Shown piece by piece: positions 44,511 through 55,909 of a stretch of DNA of 64,000 nt; position 1 is the first letter of the stretch, and every line of letters starts with the position of its first letter. This stretch comes from Marsupella aquatica (Eukaryota; Marchantiophyta): NCBI GenBank assembly GCA_973895155.1, contig OZ316898.1:17174001-17238000 (forward strand), written 5' to 3'. A program made the translations under genes and the position numbers. Under the pieces are notes generated by a model. The model was given only the letters and a program-made list of their open reading frames with translations, ran no database searches and was not told the DNA's origin.

Positions 44511-46899
44511 AGCTACTGTAGACCTTGGTTGTAAAGATGAAGGGACTGAACAGACTAAACCTGCCCACTTGATGGACACCAAAGAGAGATTTAGTACTCT
44601 ATCAAGCCCTTATGGAGGTGGGCCAATTGAAATTCTTAAAACTCAGTAAATACACAATAGTTAATGAGTGTCCGCCTGCATCATTTGCATCCATGACAGG
44701 CCACAAAACCTGCAAAATGCTAATTTTTTAAAACCCAATATTTTCTTGGATGACTAAATGGTCTTGGGTTCAGCTTAAAATTATTTGGTGTGATGATTAT
44801 CTGATGTAATGTGAGTCTTTGGAGATCTCCAACAATCAATGGAGATGTAATAAAACTTACTTGTTCACAAATGTAACCTAAAAACTAAAGCTATCCATAA
44901 ACTAACATAACTACGTACAGAGGACTCGTACATCTTTGTGTCCAAATGACGAACGACAAAAAAACATTCCGTTCTAAAACATTTCATTTGATCAAAGTTG
45001 CACCAAAGTTTTGTGAAAGGTTTTGTGGACCTAAATGCCTGGGTGCTCTAAGAGTTTTGGTTGCTTTAAAAAAATTTGACCTAGGTTAATTAAGGAAAGT
45101 CAATTGGTGAGTTAGGATGCAAAGGTTCAGACCTTTGTGTCCTAGGTCTCTTGTTCCCCCTCTCCAGCTTGTTCCCCTTAGATCAAATGAGATTAATACT
45201 CTCATCAACTATGGAGCGGTCTATGGAGTCCTGTGAATCAGGCAAGACTTCTGAATGTTTGTGTAGATATGGGTTGAGTTTCAAAATACATTTTTAGTGA
45301 TGTTGTGTCAATCTGTATAGAAGATCTCCCTGTATTTTTTCAGCCAGCTTTCAATGTATGCGTGAGACACAGAACTCTCGTTTCCTTGCTCTGTCCTTAG
45401 TTCCTTCAATTTCAGCTCTGCATTCGTGTTCTGTGATAGTGGACTTTGCCACTTTCCAAAATTGTACTGCACACGAGAAAAGCTGAAAGGCAGTATGCAT
45501 TTGCTCCGTTGATTCTTTCCAATTCATACTAGTATTATTGATCTGGGTGAAAAAGCAATCTCCATTTGCATAGTGTTGGGTTTGCGCTATGTTTTGGATT
45601 GCACCGCGTAGCTCTTTCTATGGCCTAGCTCTGGAACCTCTTCTGCTTTCTCTAGAATTTCAGAATTTGTTTTGCACTTTGCTCCTTCAATTATGTGGAC
45701 CCAGACAAAGTAGGAAAATCCCCTTTCCTGTGAGCTGCCATGTCAGCCCTATGTAATTCATTGCTTCTATAAGTGGGCCCAGACTAATAAAGTCCACATT
45801 CAATGCTTGTGTAAGTGGGCTCAGACAAATAAACTCCCAATTCATTGCTTCTATACATGGGCCCAGACAAATAAACTCACTTTCTTGAGCTACAGTCTTC
45901 CCCCAATGGTTTTACTGCCTGCTTGCAGTTATTTTTTCCAAATTAAACTATCATATGTATAGACGCTGAGCTCTCAAACTTTCCAGAGCTGCTCACTAAT
46001 TTTTTATTGAAATTATATGTTTTCCTTTGAGCGTGCCTTTGAGGCCAAAATCTCAATAGCTTTTCTACATGCATTAGCTCTAGAGATATTTGGTGCCCTC
46101 CACTCCACCTTTGACCAGTTTGATCCTTCCGGCTTGTGCGGTTCTTTGTATTGAACAGAGGCCTTTTCCCCTGGTCTCTGTCCTTACCGCCTTCTTTAGA
46201 CAGAGGGTTTCTGTGACTCTTCATAGGGCTCAGACTTTCACTATCCTTTGTAGGGCCGAGATAATTGATTTTAGGGTCTCTAGACAGATTTCACTTAGTG
46301 ACCCTCCTATGTGGTTTACTCATAAGCTCTACCAGGTTTTTCAGTTCTCTGCACATTACGATTGTAGTCTTCTTTGCTCCTTTGGGGGCTCTTGGTTTTT
46401 GTCATTGTTACTTGGTTGTGATGGGGACTCCTTGCCTTGTTCGAACTGTTGGGTCTTCTTGGGGCCTTTCCTTCTAGCTTCTGTTTCCTTCCATTTAATG
46501 GGTTGCTTTGCCTTTTCCCTTCCATTTAATGGGTTGTTTTGCCTTTTTCCTTCCATTTAATGGGTTGCTTTGCCTTTGGGACCTCGTCTTCCCATTTGGC
46601 GCCCCTTTGTGCCCTCCGGCACACATATATCACAAAGTATAATGAAAGTTGAGGGTAGCTAATATGGGCACTGCAAATTCCAGGATTTAATAGTCTTGGA
46701 ACTTGCGATCGATGGGAGTTATGGAATTGGGGGTGGGGGCTAATGCTGCACATCAAAATATGACATATACACCCCTGCATACAGCGCATACAGTGATAAT
46801 CCTAGTTTTTTCCTTTCAATCAATGAATGCAACCACATTTTGATGTGTGATTACCAGAGGGGGGGCTAATGGTCAGAAGCTACTCCATTGACTATGAGC
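44511..46899. other. Spacer between the receptor kinase and its pseudogene, with tandem repeats
   Basis: Three 42-bp-spaced units of ATTCATTGCTTCTATAAGTG / GGGCCCAGACAAATAAACTC type lie at about 45755-45885. Three units of about 31 bp with CCTTCCATTTAATGGGTTG-TTTGCC lie at 46487-46578. A stretch near 46740-46865 shares ATATGACATAT, AATCAATGAATG and polyG words with the 50422-51084 repeat. No gene is supported; the frame 46090-46560 lacks recognisable similarity. Confidence 0.6.
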
Positions 46900-49079
46900 C
46901 CGTGCTGAAGTCGAGTGCAGGCTTTGCCGAGATAAGCTCAAGAAGCACCACTCCAATGCCTCACTTTTCTCTGTCATGCGCAAGGTACGTGGTGAAATAC
47001 TCAGGATCCATGTAACCCAAGGCGCCCTGCTCAGGCCGAATAAACACATGGGTCGCTTGAATATTAGCCAATTTGGATATTCCAAAATCTGCCACTTTCG
47101 CATCAAGATCATCAGTTAGTAAGATGTTTGCTGACTTGACATCCCTATGATATATCGGGGAAGTAGTCGAACTGTGGAGGTAGTTTAGAGCATTGGCGGT
47201 TTGAACGGTGATGTTAAGGCGTTGTTTCCAGCTCAAACGATCAGCCCAATTTTGCCTTGAAGATGCTCTTGGACTGTGCCATTAGAAACAAACTCGAACA
47301 CCAGGACAGCAGTCTTGTTTTCTAAACAGCAACCTAGCAATTTCACAAGAATGCGGGGTTCACCCGAGGGTTACCTGGGACAAGATTCTCACTTCGTTCA
47401 AGAACTGTTACTTAATTCTTTTTGTGCACTCTTTGCAAAGTTGGCTGTCGCTTTCTTTATCTCCCTACGTGACATGAGTGTTGCAGAATCCCTCTCCAGC
47501 AGTGTGTTGATAAGATCTGCATCTTGTTGGTGCCTTTTCTGCTCCACTCTTCATCGCCAGTTTGCAGCGAAACAACTTGCCAGAGCTATTGCCACAAACC
47601 AGCAATAATGACCAGCAGCACCTACCACTGTACACTCCGCTGTACACCACCAGCTGCTCCTTGGGAACATTGATCCAACGGGAGACCACAAAGTCCAACA
47701 TTACCAGCAAAGATTTCACGACTAAATAAGGTACTATTTGGTGGTATGGGAGATCTCGATATCCGTCCTGATAAATTGTTGTTTGACAGATCCAGACCTT
47801 GTAACGGTGGAAACTTAAAGATCTCGTCGGGAACAGCTCCACTAAATAATATCATTATAAGAAATATTCATAAGCTGGAGAGATGGCAAACACGAGCCGC
47901 TGAAAGTTGCCCCCAACATCTGCCCCTTCAAGTGACTATTGCTGAGATCCAGAACGGGATCCAGAATTGCGAGCTGGGATATGTTGCCAAGGAATACGTT
48001 AGCTAGAAAGAGACGTTCCCGAAAAATTGTTCCCTCCAAGCCGAACCTCGACCAGATCTCCATATCGATTGAGAGTGTCTAAGGTAGCCTTTATTTGGTC
48101 TCGAATGACTGAGGATGAACTCCAGCGAAGATTGTTGTTGCTGAGGTCCAGATTTGTCAGTAATACTAAGGTCCTATTTATGATTCCTGAGAGGCCGCCT
48201 GTGAAGAGGTTATTTTGCAACCTCAAGTCAGAAGAGCGCATGGAAACGGTTATTTTGAAGCCACAAATAGTAATTTGTGCTGAGGATTTTTGAAGGAACG
48301 GGTCCACTCAAATCATTGTAGCTAAGATCAAGAACAGTAAAACGGCAACATCAACAAGTATGCTAGCTACCCTTAATGAAGTTGTGTGACAAATTGAAGG
48401 AAGGACACAATCCTAAACCGCGGCGATATTTCCCCAGAGTAGATCTACGACTAAACGCGGGCGTGGATGCAGTTTGGAAAATCCGAAAGAGATACTCCCT
48501 GACAATCTATTGTGGGACATATTTAGCTACTGAAAATTCCACAAATCTTTTATAGCAGAAGGAATGGCGCCTCCTAGCTCATTGAAGGAGACGGAGACTC
48601 GCGGGTGACTACTATTTGCAACCGGAGACCACGATTGTGAAAACTCTGTGAATTAAGCTGTTGTTGTCGATCGAGCGTCAACTCGAGAAGATTGGGTAGA
48701 TTTCGCAGAGCAGGAATTGTACCGTTCAAAAAATTATGAGATATCTATCGAGATTGACGATATCAATCAATCCCAAGGGGTATTCTGAATTTAGAGAATC
48801 GAGGAGCGCAGCCCAGCCGGAGAAATCAAGTGCCCCCCACTGTAAAATTGTCGGAGCAAGTCACTCCAACCCAGGCACATGTATTCTCGTCGCCCTCCTT
48901 CCAGTCGTTCCAGTATCCTCCTCTAAACCAAAGTCAAGGATGCTTTTCTTTGAACTGGAGGAGGGTCTGCATTTCGTCACTTCATCCACTGGGAGCACTA
49001 AGACCCATATTAGCACGACTGCCACACCTTGAAAGTAAATCAAGTGCGCAGGGAACGACAACAGAAACCTCGCCGCCAT
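46900..49079 (-). pseudogene. Decayed tandem copy of the LRR / WAK-like receptor kinase
   Basis: Begins with the same MAAR start at 49079 (MAARFLLSFPAH, IWVLVLPVDE) and parallels the intact gene at 43895-41206. Several frameshifts break it: within the signal peptide/cap region, in many LRRs, and around the transmembrane segment. Compared with the intact copy it lacks about 430 bp of early LRRs (junction near 48750). It also lacks roughly 100 bp near 47395-47430 that encode the glycine loop GEGGFGTVY and the catalytic Lys. The later kinase part is still readable, SWKQRLNITVQTANALNYLH with HRDVKSANILLTDD and DFGISKL at 46961-47236. The copy stops near 46900 inside the kinase C-lobe, so the C-terminal tail is absent. 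A functional product is very unlikely. Confidence 0.9.
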
Positions 49080-49720
49080 TCTCCATGCCCCACTATTTGA
49101 TGGCACTTTGTCGAGCAGCGTCTTGTTGCCTCTCTTTCTACCCAGTCGCAGGTGCAGCTCAAGATTGGCCAAAAAAAATTAAAAAATTGGTCAATCGTCC
49201 CATCCTCTCGATCCGCAAGTTCATGTTATCCGCTCATTGAAATGGAGTGGTGGAAAACGAGAGCAAGTCGGAGACGATAATGTGCACAAATTGGTGCCTT
49301 CGTGACAGAGTTCATGTGGGCTCCTATCCGCTATCCGAGGAGGACCTTGGTTCATGTGGCCTCCCTCACCCATGCAGCATTTTGAAAGCTTTGCTATGGA
49401 GGAAGAGAATTTCGTGGTTTCTTCATAACTTACTATAATATCAAACTATAGTGAGACCGATGGTTTCAGTCTTCTAACACGTGAACGACGCGTCGAGAAT
49501 TTTGGAATGGATTCCACTGACTGCCTTGAAAACGCATCAAAATGTGGTAACATAGTGCACAGATATAAAAATAATTATGAGGTTTATCATGATATTGAGC
49601 GCTGTCGTACACCCTATATGTCATATATTTGATGCGATCCATCTTTAATGGAGTCTCGTCACTTAATTTTCAATCGCATCTGGCCTGACCTAGCGATAGG
49701 AGCTGAAATTCACGTACGGT
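49080..49720 (-). other. Duplicated 5' flank of the receptor pseudogene
   Basis: Parallel to 43896-44510 (see shared words there), which places the right-hand boundary of the segmental duplication near 49720, just past CTAGCGATAGGAGCTG. It contains a few insertions relative to the other copy, for example near 49540-49680. Confidence 0.7.
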
Positions 49721-50421
49721 ACTAGACCTTGGTTTTAGAATTTACTCTCGATGATGATCTGGAGAGATATTATGGGCTCACTTCTCATCCAGCATCTTTA
49801 CAAATTTTCCCCTAGCTTTGTGACGTCTGCATACTCATCATGCAGTCGGATTGATAAATCTGCCATCAGCAGTGTATGTGCTTAATAGATCGAAACTGAT
49901 CATTTTTCCATCTGCTGGGTGCCACTTCCTAAGGAGCAACAATTGAGTCATACAGGGGAGACAAATGTGAACCCGATCTCCCAGCAAATGTACATAAAAT
50001 CCTCTTTCAACGAGTATTCTACCGCTTAGCTAAAGAACCTATCAATGAATACACTACCGACATTGACTCTCTTATATATTGAACTACTACGACCACTTTT
50101 TAATGAGCTACTGTAGTTATATTATCCCACTTTTTAATGAGCTACTGTAGTTATATTATCCTTTGTCACAGTAAGTTGCTCAAACTCAATGTCAACTGTG
50201 GTAAAATCTATTCCACTCTCAAACGCAAAGCTTGGTCTCATGTTTGGTGGAAGACTGAAGTCTTGCAGAGTTCAAGAATAGTCAGATTTTGCCATCATAA
50301 GTCGTCATTTCTGCTGGATTGACTACAACAGATTTTTCAACTATTGGGATTTGGACCACTATCGGACCATATACAGCTGTCACTTGAAAGGCACCCCCAC
50401 CCACTATCCCCACAAAAGGGG
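49721..50421. repeat. Spacer with an exact 34-bp tandem duplication
   Basis: CCACTTTTTAATGAGCTACT starts at 50093 and 50127. The two 34-bp units look identical and end at 50160. The rest has no recognisable gene. Confidence 0.8.
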
Positions 50422-51084
50422 GTCACATCAATATGACATATGAGGTGTACACATATCTCCCTACATGATAATCTCATTATTATTTTTTAAATCAATGAGT
50501 GCACACCCTATATTGTCACAATTTGATATGTGCTTACAGGCAGGGCACAAAAGGGGAGCCTTCCAAGATGGATGTGGGGTGAGGAACATTGTGTCTCTTT
50601 ATCCAAAGCAAAGCTGATTTTTCATACTTTTGGCCAAAATCTGTAGGTCAAGCTTCATTCTTTGGACCCCCTCAAGGAGAAGTGTCAATTTTTGACCCAA
50701 AAAAGGAAAATCCACATCAGCAAAAAGAAAGAAGGGGGGGGGGGGGGGGGGTCACACCAATATGACATATGAGGTGTACACATATCTCCCTACATGATAA
50801 CCTCATTATTATTTTTTAAATCAATGAGTGCACACCCTATGTTATCACAATTTGATATGTGCTTACCGGCAGGGCACAAAAGGGGAGCCTTCCAATGAAG
50901 ATGGATGGTGGGGTGAGGAACATTGTGTCTCTTTATCCAAAGCAAAGCTGATTTTTCATACACTTGGCCAAAATCTGTAGGTCAAGCTTCATTCTTTGGA
51001 CCACCTCAAGGGGAAGTGTCAATTTTTGACCCAAAAAAGGAAAATCCACATCAGCAAAAAGAAAGAGGGGGGGGGGGGGGGGGG
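50422..51084 (+). repeat. 329-bp tandem duplication, each unit ending in an 18-G run
   Basis: Unit 1 begins GTCACATCAATATGACATAT at 50422 and unit 2 begins GTCACACCAATATGACATAT at 50751, a period of 329. Both run through CCTACATGATAA, TTTTTTAAATCAATGAGTG, GGCAGGGCACAAAAGGGGAG and TCAATTTTTGACCCAAAAAA to uninterrupted G18 at 50734-50751 and 51067-51084. Substitutions are few, so the duplication is recent. Related words at 46740-46865 show it belongs to a dispersed family. Confidence 0.92.
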
Positions 51085-51610
51085 CGCATTGACACAAGAC
51101 TACGTTGGGTAATAGTTTTGCGGGATCTTGCCCCAAGTTCATGTAAAGTGAAGTATGGCTAATTCCATGATTTGAATGGCTAGGATTACATCTCACATAT
51201 TGAAAAAAGAACTGCTGTCCTGGAGTTCTAGTAAAGCTCCTCTATATAACCTCCCATTATTCCTTTGCCTCCTGTGCATGCTCTCCCACTCACTTCTTAT
51301 CATAGGACCCTTGTCCCCTAAACCCTAAACAGGTTTTTTGGTGATTTCTAAATTGCGCAATTAATGTAGTGAAATCTACCTTTTGGATTATAGATAGCCC
51401 CTAATGAACAAAATGACATGACAGTCATTAAAAAAACTTGGAAAATATGATTTACTCTTTTAATTGTAGAAGTGAGGCCATCGTTTAGGGTCTTTAGTTA
51501 TATTCCTCTGCTGGACCTTCCTATGCAGTTTACCCCGGAGCTCTACCAGGCTTTTTGGTTTGTCAATAGGTAGGCTTTTAGGCTTCAAGTTACTGGCGGT
51601 TGTTTGTGTT

Positions 51611-51641
<31 letters not shown>

Positions 51642-52485
51642 TGGGGGGGCGGGGAGGTGGTTGGCTGAAGAGGGGTACACTGTCCATCCATGATTCAGAG
51701 ACAAGCATCTTACTTTGCATCCAAAACTAGCAGTTCACTGACTTGTTATCTCGAGATTTCAAGAGGTGTAAGCCTGGATGCAGCTTTATACAGTCCATGG
51801 GTCCTATAGGTCAAATAGACTGTGTCCCATATCATTTCATAGTCAGTTCTTTAAATGCCTGAGTTTCTTATTATTTACAACAACCCCAATGCTTCCAGGT
51901 CAAGTGTTAGTTTTCCTCGGATAGGGCTGGACTTTAATTATCTCTGGCAGTTCCCATGAACTCTGTAAAGCTGTTACACAAGTGTTTAGAGTACTGTTAT
52001 ACCGGATGTTCTTGGACCCATCACAAACATTAAAAAAAATAGAGACTGGACTGGTTTAAAATCTTTTCTTCTGCCTGCTTGTAGTTGACATACTCTAAAT
52101 CAAAACAAACATGAACTCCAGTTAGTGAGCATAATTTACCCACCTCGTGGTCAATCTTTCTCTTGGTGCCTAGGTTTCCCAAATCTCGCACTGAACATGA
52201 AAGCTCCATTTGGGATTTTCTCTGAGACCTATTTGGGTAAATTATTTCCCTCTCTTCTTTTTCTTTTATCTTGAATGAAAATGTGGAACAACACTTAGTA
52301 GATTCCCCTCACCCCAATAGTGCCATAAATGATGTAGGAAACCCATTTCAGGATGATCCCCCACTGATCTGACAGGGATCCTCACCAGGAGGGAGAGAGA
52401 TTAAATCAGAGTCACAAATTGGACAACCAGGGGCCGAGTGGATATTCAGAACTCTCATTCAGTATCCACATATATACATTCCACA
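51085..52485. other. Gene-free spacer with a TG microsatellite
   Basis: The TG-rich run at about 51598-51641 is followed by a G-rich stretch. TTTAGGGTCTTTAGTTATAT with GAGCTCTACCAGG-TTTT at about 51485-51560 resembles 46270-46345, another dispersed piece. No gene is supported. Confidence 0.5.
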
Positions 52486-52487
52486 AA

Positions 52488-52575
52488 GAGGGTGCAGTGG
52501 GGAGATTGAACGTGAGACCTCTCAGTTGCAGGTTAGTCCCCGGCCAACCAACTGACCAAAGCTTGGTTTTCTCCC
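52488..52575 (-). mobile_element. tRNA-derived (SINE-like) sequence
   Basis: Read on the minus strand it gives GGTCAGTTGGTTGGCCGGGG, an A-box-like stretch, then AACCTGCAACTGAGAGGTCT and CACGTTCAATCTCC, a B-box-like stretch, at tRNA-like spacing. Stems of a functional tRNA are not all formed, so I read it as a SINE head or tRNA relic. The 3' body and ends are not defined. Confidence 0.5.
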
Positions 52576-55261
52576 TCTTCCTCAGGGGCTATCGTAAGAT
52601 CCCTCCCTGAAAGAGTCCTGTATGGATTACCTCTCTTCCCCTCTTGCAAATGACCTCCAGGGTAACCAAAGAGCTCGTCTATTTAACACAATGGAGCCAG
52701 ACGAACTTCAATTTACAGGATCCTTCTTTTCGTAAATCTCTTGCCAAGCTAAAATGTCCAAAGGAGAGAGTCTAATCCAAAAAGACAGAGTATTTTGTGT
52801 TGCTTAACTTGTTCCACAACAAACGTATCGAACCCACCGCCGATGCATAATGCACATCTGTTTCCTGAAGCTGGCAATGACATTCACAAAGTTTACCCAC
52901 AGCCTTGCCTTGGGACAAAGGGTCGCAAGATTTCCACCATATTTCCATTAGCGTGCCTTCCCCCTCAGAACATCTACCAGGCTACCGGCAATTATGATGC
53001 ATAAACGCATCTTTTGGTCCACGACGAACGTGGATCAGCTGCCATCTTGGTATTCAGATCACTCATTCAATACCTTCCTACTACTGGTTTTGTTTTTGGC
53101 AGGGCTTCGATTCTGCCTTGAAATGGAAACTTACCAATAAATAAAGAATCAAACAGATGTCCCAGAAACCTCCAGAAAGGAGGGACAAGTGGCAGTGCTT
53201 CGATTCTGTCCTGAATGTCCGGAGTCGAAAGAGGAATGCTCCTGTCACACGAAGAGTAAGACTGTGACATTAGTCTGAGGTGGGTGGGTACTCGAGTGGC
53301 CGCCAGGGACTACAGTGATTACGAGTGAGGCGGAGGAATTGCACACCTGCACACAATTACGGTATATGTGCACTTCAGCAACAAAGAGCTAGAAGTGTAG
53401 TAACTTTTGCTTTCATTTCTCCAACTACGAATCACATCGGAGAGTTCCGGTCGCATAATTCAGATGCATTTACACGATCTGCTGAGTCACGTGCCTTCAA
53501 CAGTTTCCAAATCACGTTGTGCCTCTGGAGCTATCTAATTGCTGCTACTAGGTAATTTGAAGGTCACTTTGATGGAAGATTTTAACCGTCTCCAACTTTG
53601 CAAAGCTTACATGTCTTCATTGGCTCTATCCAGGGGAGATTCCTGTTCTCATCTGCTAAACTTCGCCGTGTCCCGGAGTTGAGTAATTCGAGAAATCCCT
53701 TCCCGAAAAGGGAGAGCTTCAATTGCCTGTCTCCAAAATATGTCGGTAAGTCACCACAACCTATCTGACCTGATTCCGGCCTGCATTCCTATTGCCAACT
53801 GCTCTTTCCTAAGTTTTTCTGGGCCTGCCGTCGAATGATCATGAAGTTCGCTGAAGGTTGCTACTACTCTGTGGGACTTGTCCCTCATTGATCCTGAAGT
53901 TGACTACAGTAAGTAGGTTCATGCATTTGCCTCAATCAATTCATTCCATTGATGCATGGATTGGTGTCGAGAAATTGGAGATAAAATATCACCAACACAA
54001 TCGTCCTTGTACCAGGTAAAACTGAAAAGAGAGCCGTGATGAGAAAGTAGACCAAATAAGTTATCTACAGATGACCGTCCCCCTTTCTCGTCTACAAAAT
54101 TTTTGCAGCAAAAGACTACAGTTGAAAGTGAGGGTATATCAAACTTTTTAAAAACTAAGACAACAGACGGAAATTTTGCTCGCTCATGTAGTGCTGTCTA
54201 CATACTGTACAGAGGAGCAATCCCACTCCCACAAGCGACCAATTTCTGGAATTAAATGCACATAACTCGGTCAGTCCAGGATGTAATCAAAATGAACTAG
54301 ACGTCGAGAACTCCCGTCATGTGTGAGAGACGAATGCACATCAGTAAATTAGCAAATCTCCAGCGAACCACACAGTCACGGAATTCACGGTGGTCTAAAG
54401 AATCCTGACATCTTCCAGCACCTTCGATATAAACAATAAGCTGCCTGTGTTTTGCAGAGATTGCCGTCAATCAGAACAGAAGCCACTCGAGAGACCAGTG
54501 GGAAATTGCAGCAGATGATCCTGGTCTGCAACCCAAACAAGTGCCAGACTAGAATACCCGCATTCACGATAATGAGAACAAGAAAGTGATAGACTCATGT
54601 CATCATCAGAGCTAGAGATGTACTTACCAAATACTACTTAAGAGAGAAGGATTGGTGTCTTTCAAGACTTCTCCCATTCAGAAATTCAGCACTCAGTGCT
54701 TTAGCTTGCTCCTCTCCTGGCTCCTCCCTGACCGGCCCCTGACCGCAAAATTTGGCAGCTGGGACCAACGAGAATCTCGCGGCCGTGGCCAACAGAGCCA
54801 CACACAGAAATAAACCATGGACAGAGAGCGACAGACACGACGTGCATCTTTCTGCCTTCGATGATTTACTTCGATAGATTCAGAGCAGACTTCCTGTTGC
54901 CTTTCCGAATAGATAATAAACATGGAAAGTCGAATTACGTCAGTACTGCCATCAATATTGGTGCTGCTCTCCTACATAAAGGGTGATTAACTCCGTCAAG
55001 GGTTGTCCGAGGCCACTGATTTTGCCATTCCGCAAATTTCCAAATGAAGCTGTTCTCCAGGATCGACGGTGGTTAGATCTGGATGTGAGGGGTTGGATCC
55101 TTGAATTGGGTCTAGTTAAACTAGAACTTGCACACATTCCTTCACGATCAGTTTGGAGATGGACTCAAGTCTCAATATCTGTGCACCAGGAGGATGGACG
55201 GACCTTGGATCTAAGTACGAGAGGTTGGATTGATCCTTGTTTCAAATTAATGCCCATTCAT
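52576..55261. other. Gene-free spacer
   Basis: Short frames only (52795-53004, 53325-53555, 54693-54923). A short duplication, GGCAGGGCTTCGATTCTGCC / GGCAGTGCTTCGATTCTGTC, lies at about 53099 and 53190. The longer plus-strand frame 54983-55522 overlaps the minus-strand gene below and is probably its shadow. Confidence 0.4.
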
Positions 55262-55909
55262 TCACCAGAACCCTCTCCTCTCGCATCGCCTCTGCAACAC
55301 AGCCAGCTCTCGACAGACGCTATCCCGGGAGTTCCCCTTCCAATTCTGGCATCGTCTTTGGAGGATGCCAAGCTCTTCACAAATCCCGTTCACAACATGG
55401 CTCCTGACAACTTGACTCCGCCCGTCGATTCTATGTCCGGGAATCGTATATATGGGAGGACCAGGAGGGAGTACGTCCTGCTGCTGCCACGGCGATTGAA
55501 GGATACTTCGTATGGGAATTGAGAGGAGTAGAGCCATGATGAGGACCAGAAGGAGGATGGAGCCCCAGAGATTCCGAGTGATGGAGTTCACGAATGGAGA
55601 GGGAGGAGGGGCGTTCCCCGCCGGATTGACTTGGGGAACCCCAAATGCATGGATCGCTAGCAGCAAGCAGACGGGGATCAGTAGCGCTGTGATTGTGAGG
55701 TGCGATTGAAATGTGTCGACGGCCGGACTCCAGTCATAGCTCTCGGTCTCGAATGAGTCCCAGACCTCTACCATTTGAAACAGCGCCCATCGCAGAGTCC
55801 CAACAATGATGAGAACGATAATAGGGACGAGCGGGGACGGCCCTTCTTGCCCTTGGAAACGAGGAATGATCGGTACCAGCCCCGGTTCAGGGTGCTCGTC
55901 TTCATCCAT
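55262..55909 (-). CDS. Unrecognised three-helix membrane protein with C-terminal Cys repeat
   Basis: An uninterrupted 215-aa frame (ATGGAT start context, stop TGA at 55262). I do not recognise a family. Three hydrophobic helices are clear: PLVPIIVLIIVGTLRWALF (about 26-47), LTITALLIPVCLLLAIHAFG (about 70-90) and LWGSILLLVLIMALLLSIPI (about 114-133). Pro-rich linkers precede and follow them. The C terminus contains a duplicated motif, CEELGILQRRC then CRELAVLQRRC, separated by NWKGNSRDSV. Absence of introns and length are compatible with a lineage-specific membrane protein. The plus-strand frame across the same DNA is less protein-like. No expression or conservation evidence is available here. 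Confidence 0.5.
   Translation of the reverse strand: MDEDEHPEPGLVPIIPRFQGQEGPSPLVPIIVLIIVGTLRWALFQMVEVWDSFETESYDWSPAVDTFQSHLTITALLIPVCLLLAIHAFGVPQVNPAGNAPPPSPFVNSITRNLWGSILLLVLIMALLLSIPIRSILQSPWQQQDVLPPGPPIYTIPGHRIDGRSQVVRSHVVNGICEELGILQRRCQNWKGNSRDSVCRELAVLQRRCERRGFW

Noticed and set aside
44109-44582. 157-codon minus-strand frame upstream of the receptor kinase
   Set aside because: The same flank is duplicated at 49.1-49.7 kb but the frame is not conserved there; internal repeats explain its length.
46090-46560. 156-codon hydrophobic frame
   Set aside because: It runs into a 31-bp tandem repeat encoding SFHLMGCFAFSLPFNGLF and overlaps other frames; part of its DNA recurs near 51.5 kb as a dispersed repeat.
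54983-55522. 179-codon plus-strand frame
   Set aside because: Antisense to the better-supported three-helix protein for half its length, lacks recognisable features, and its 5' part contains a degenerate DNA repeat.
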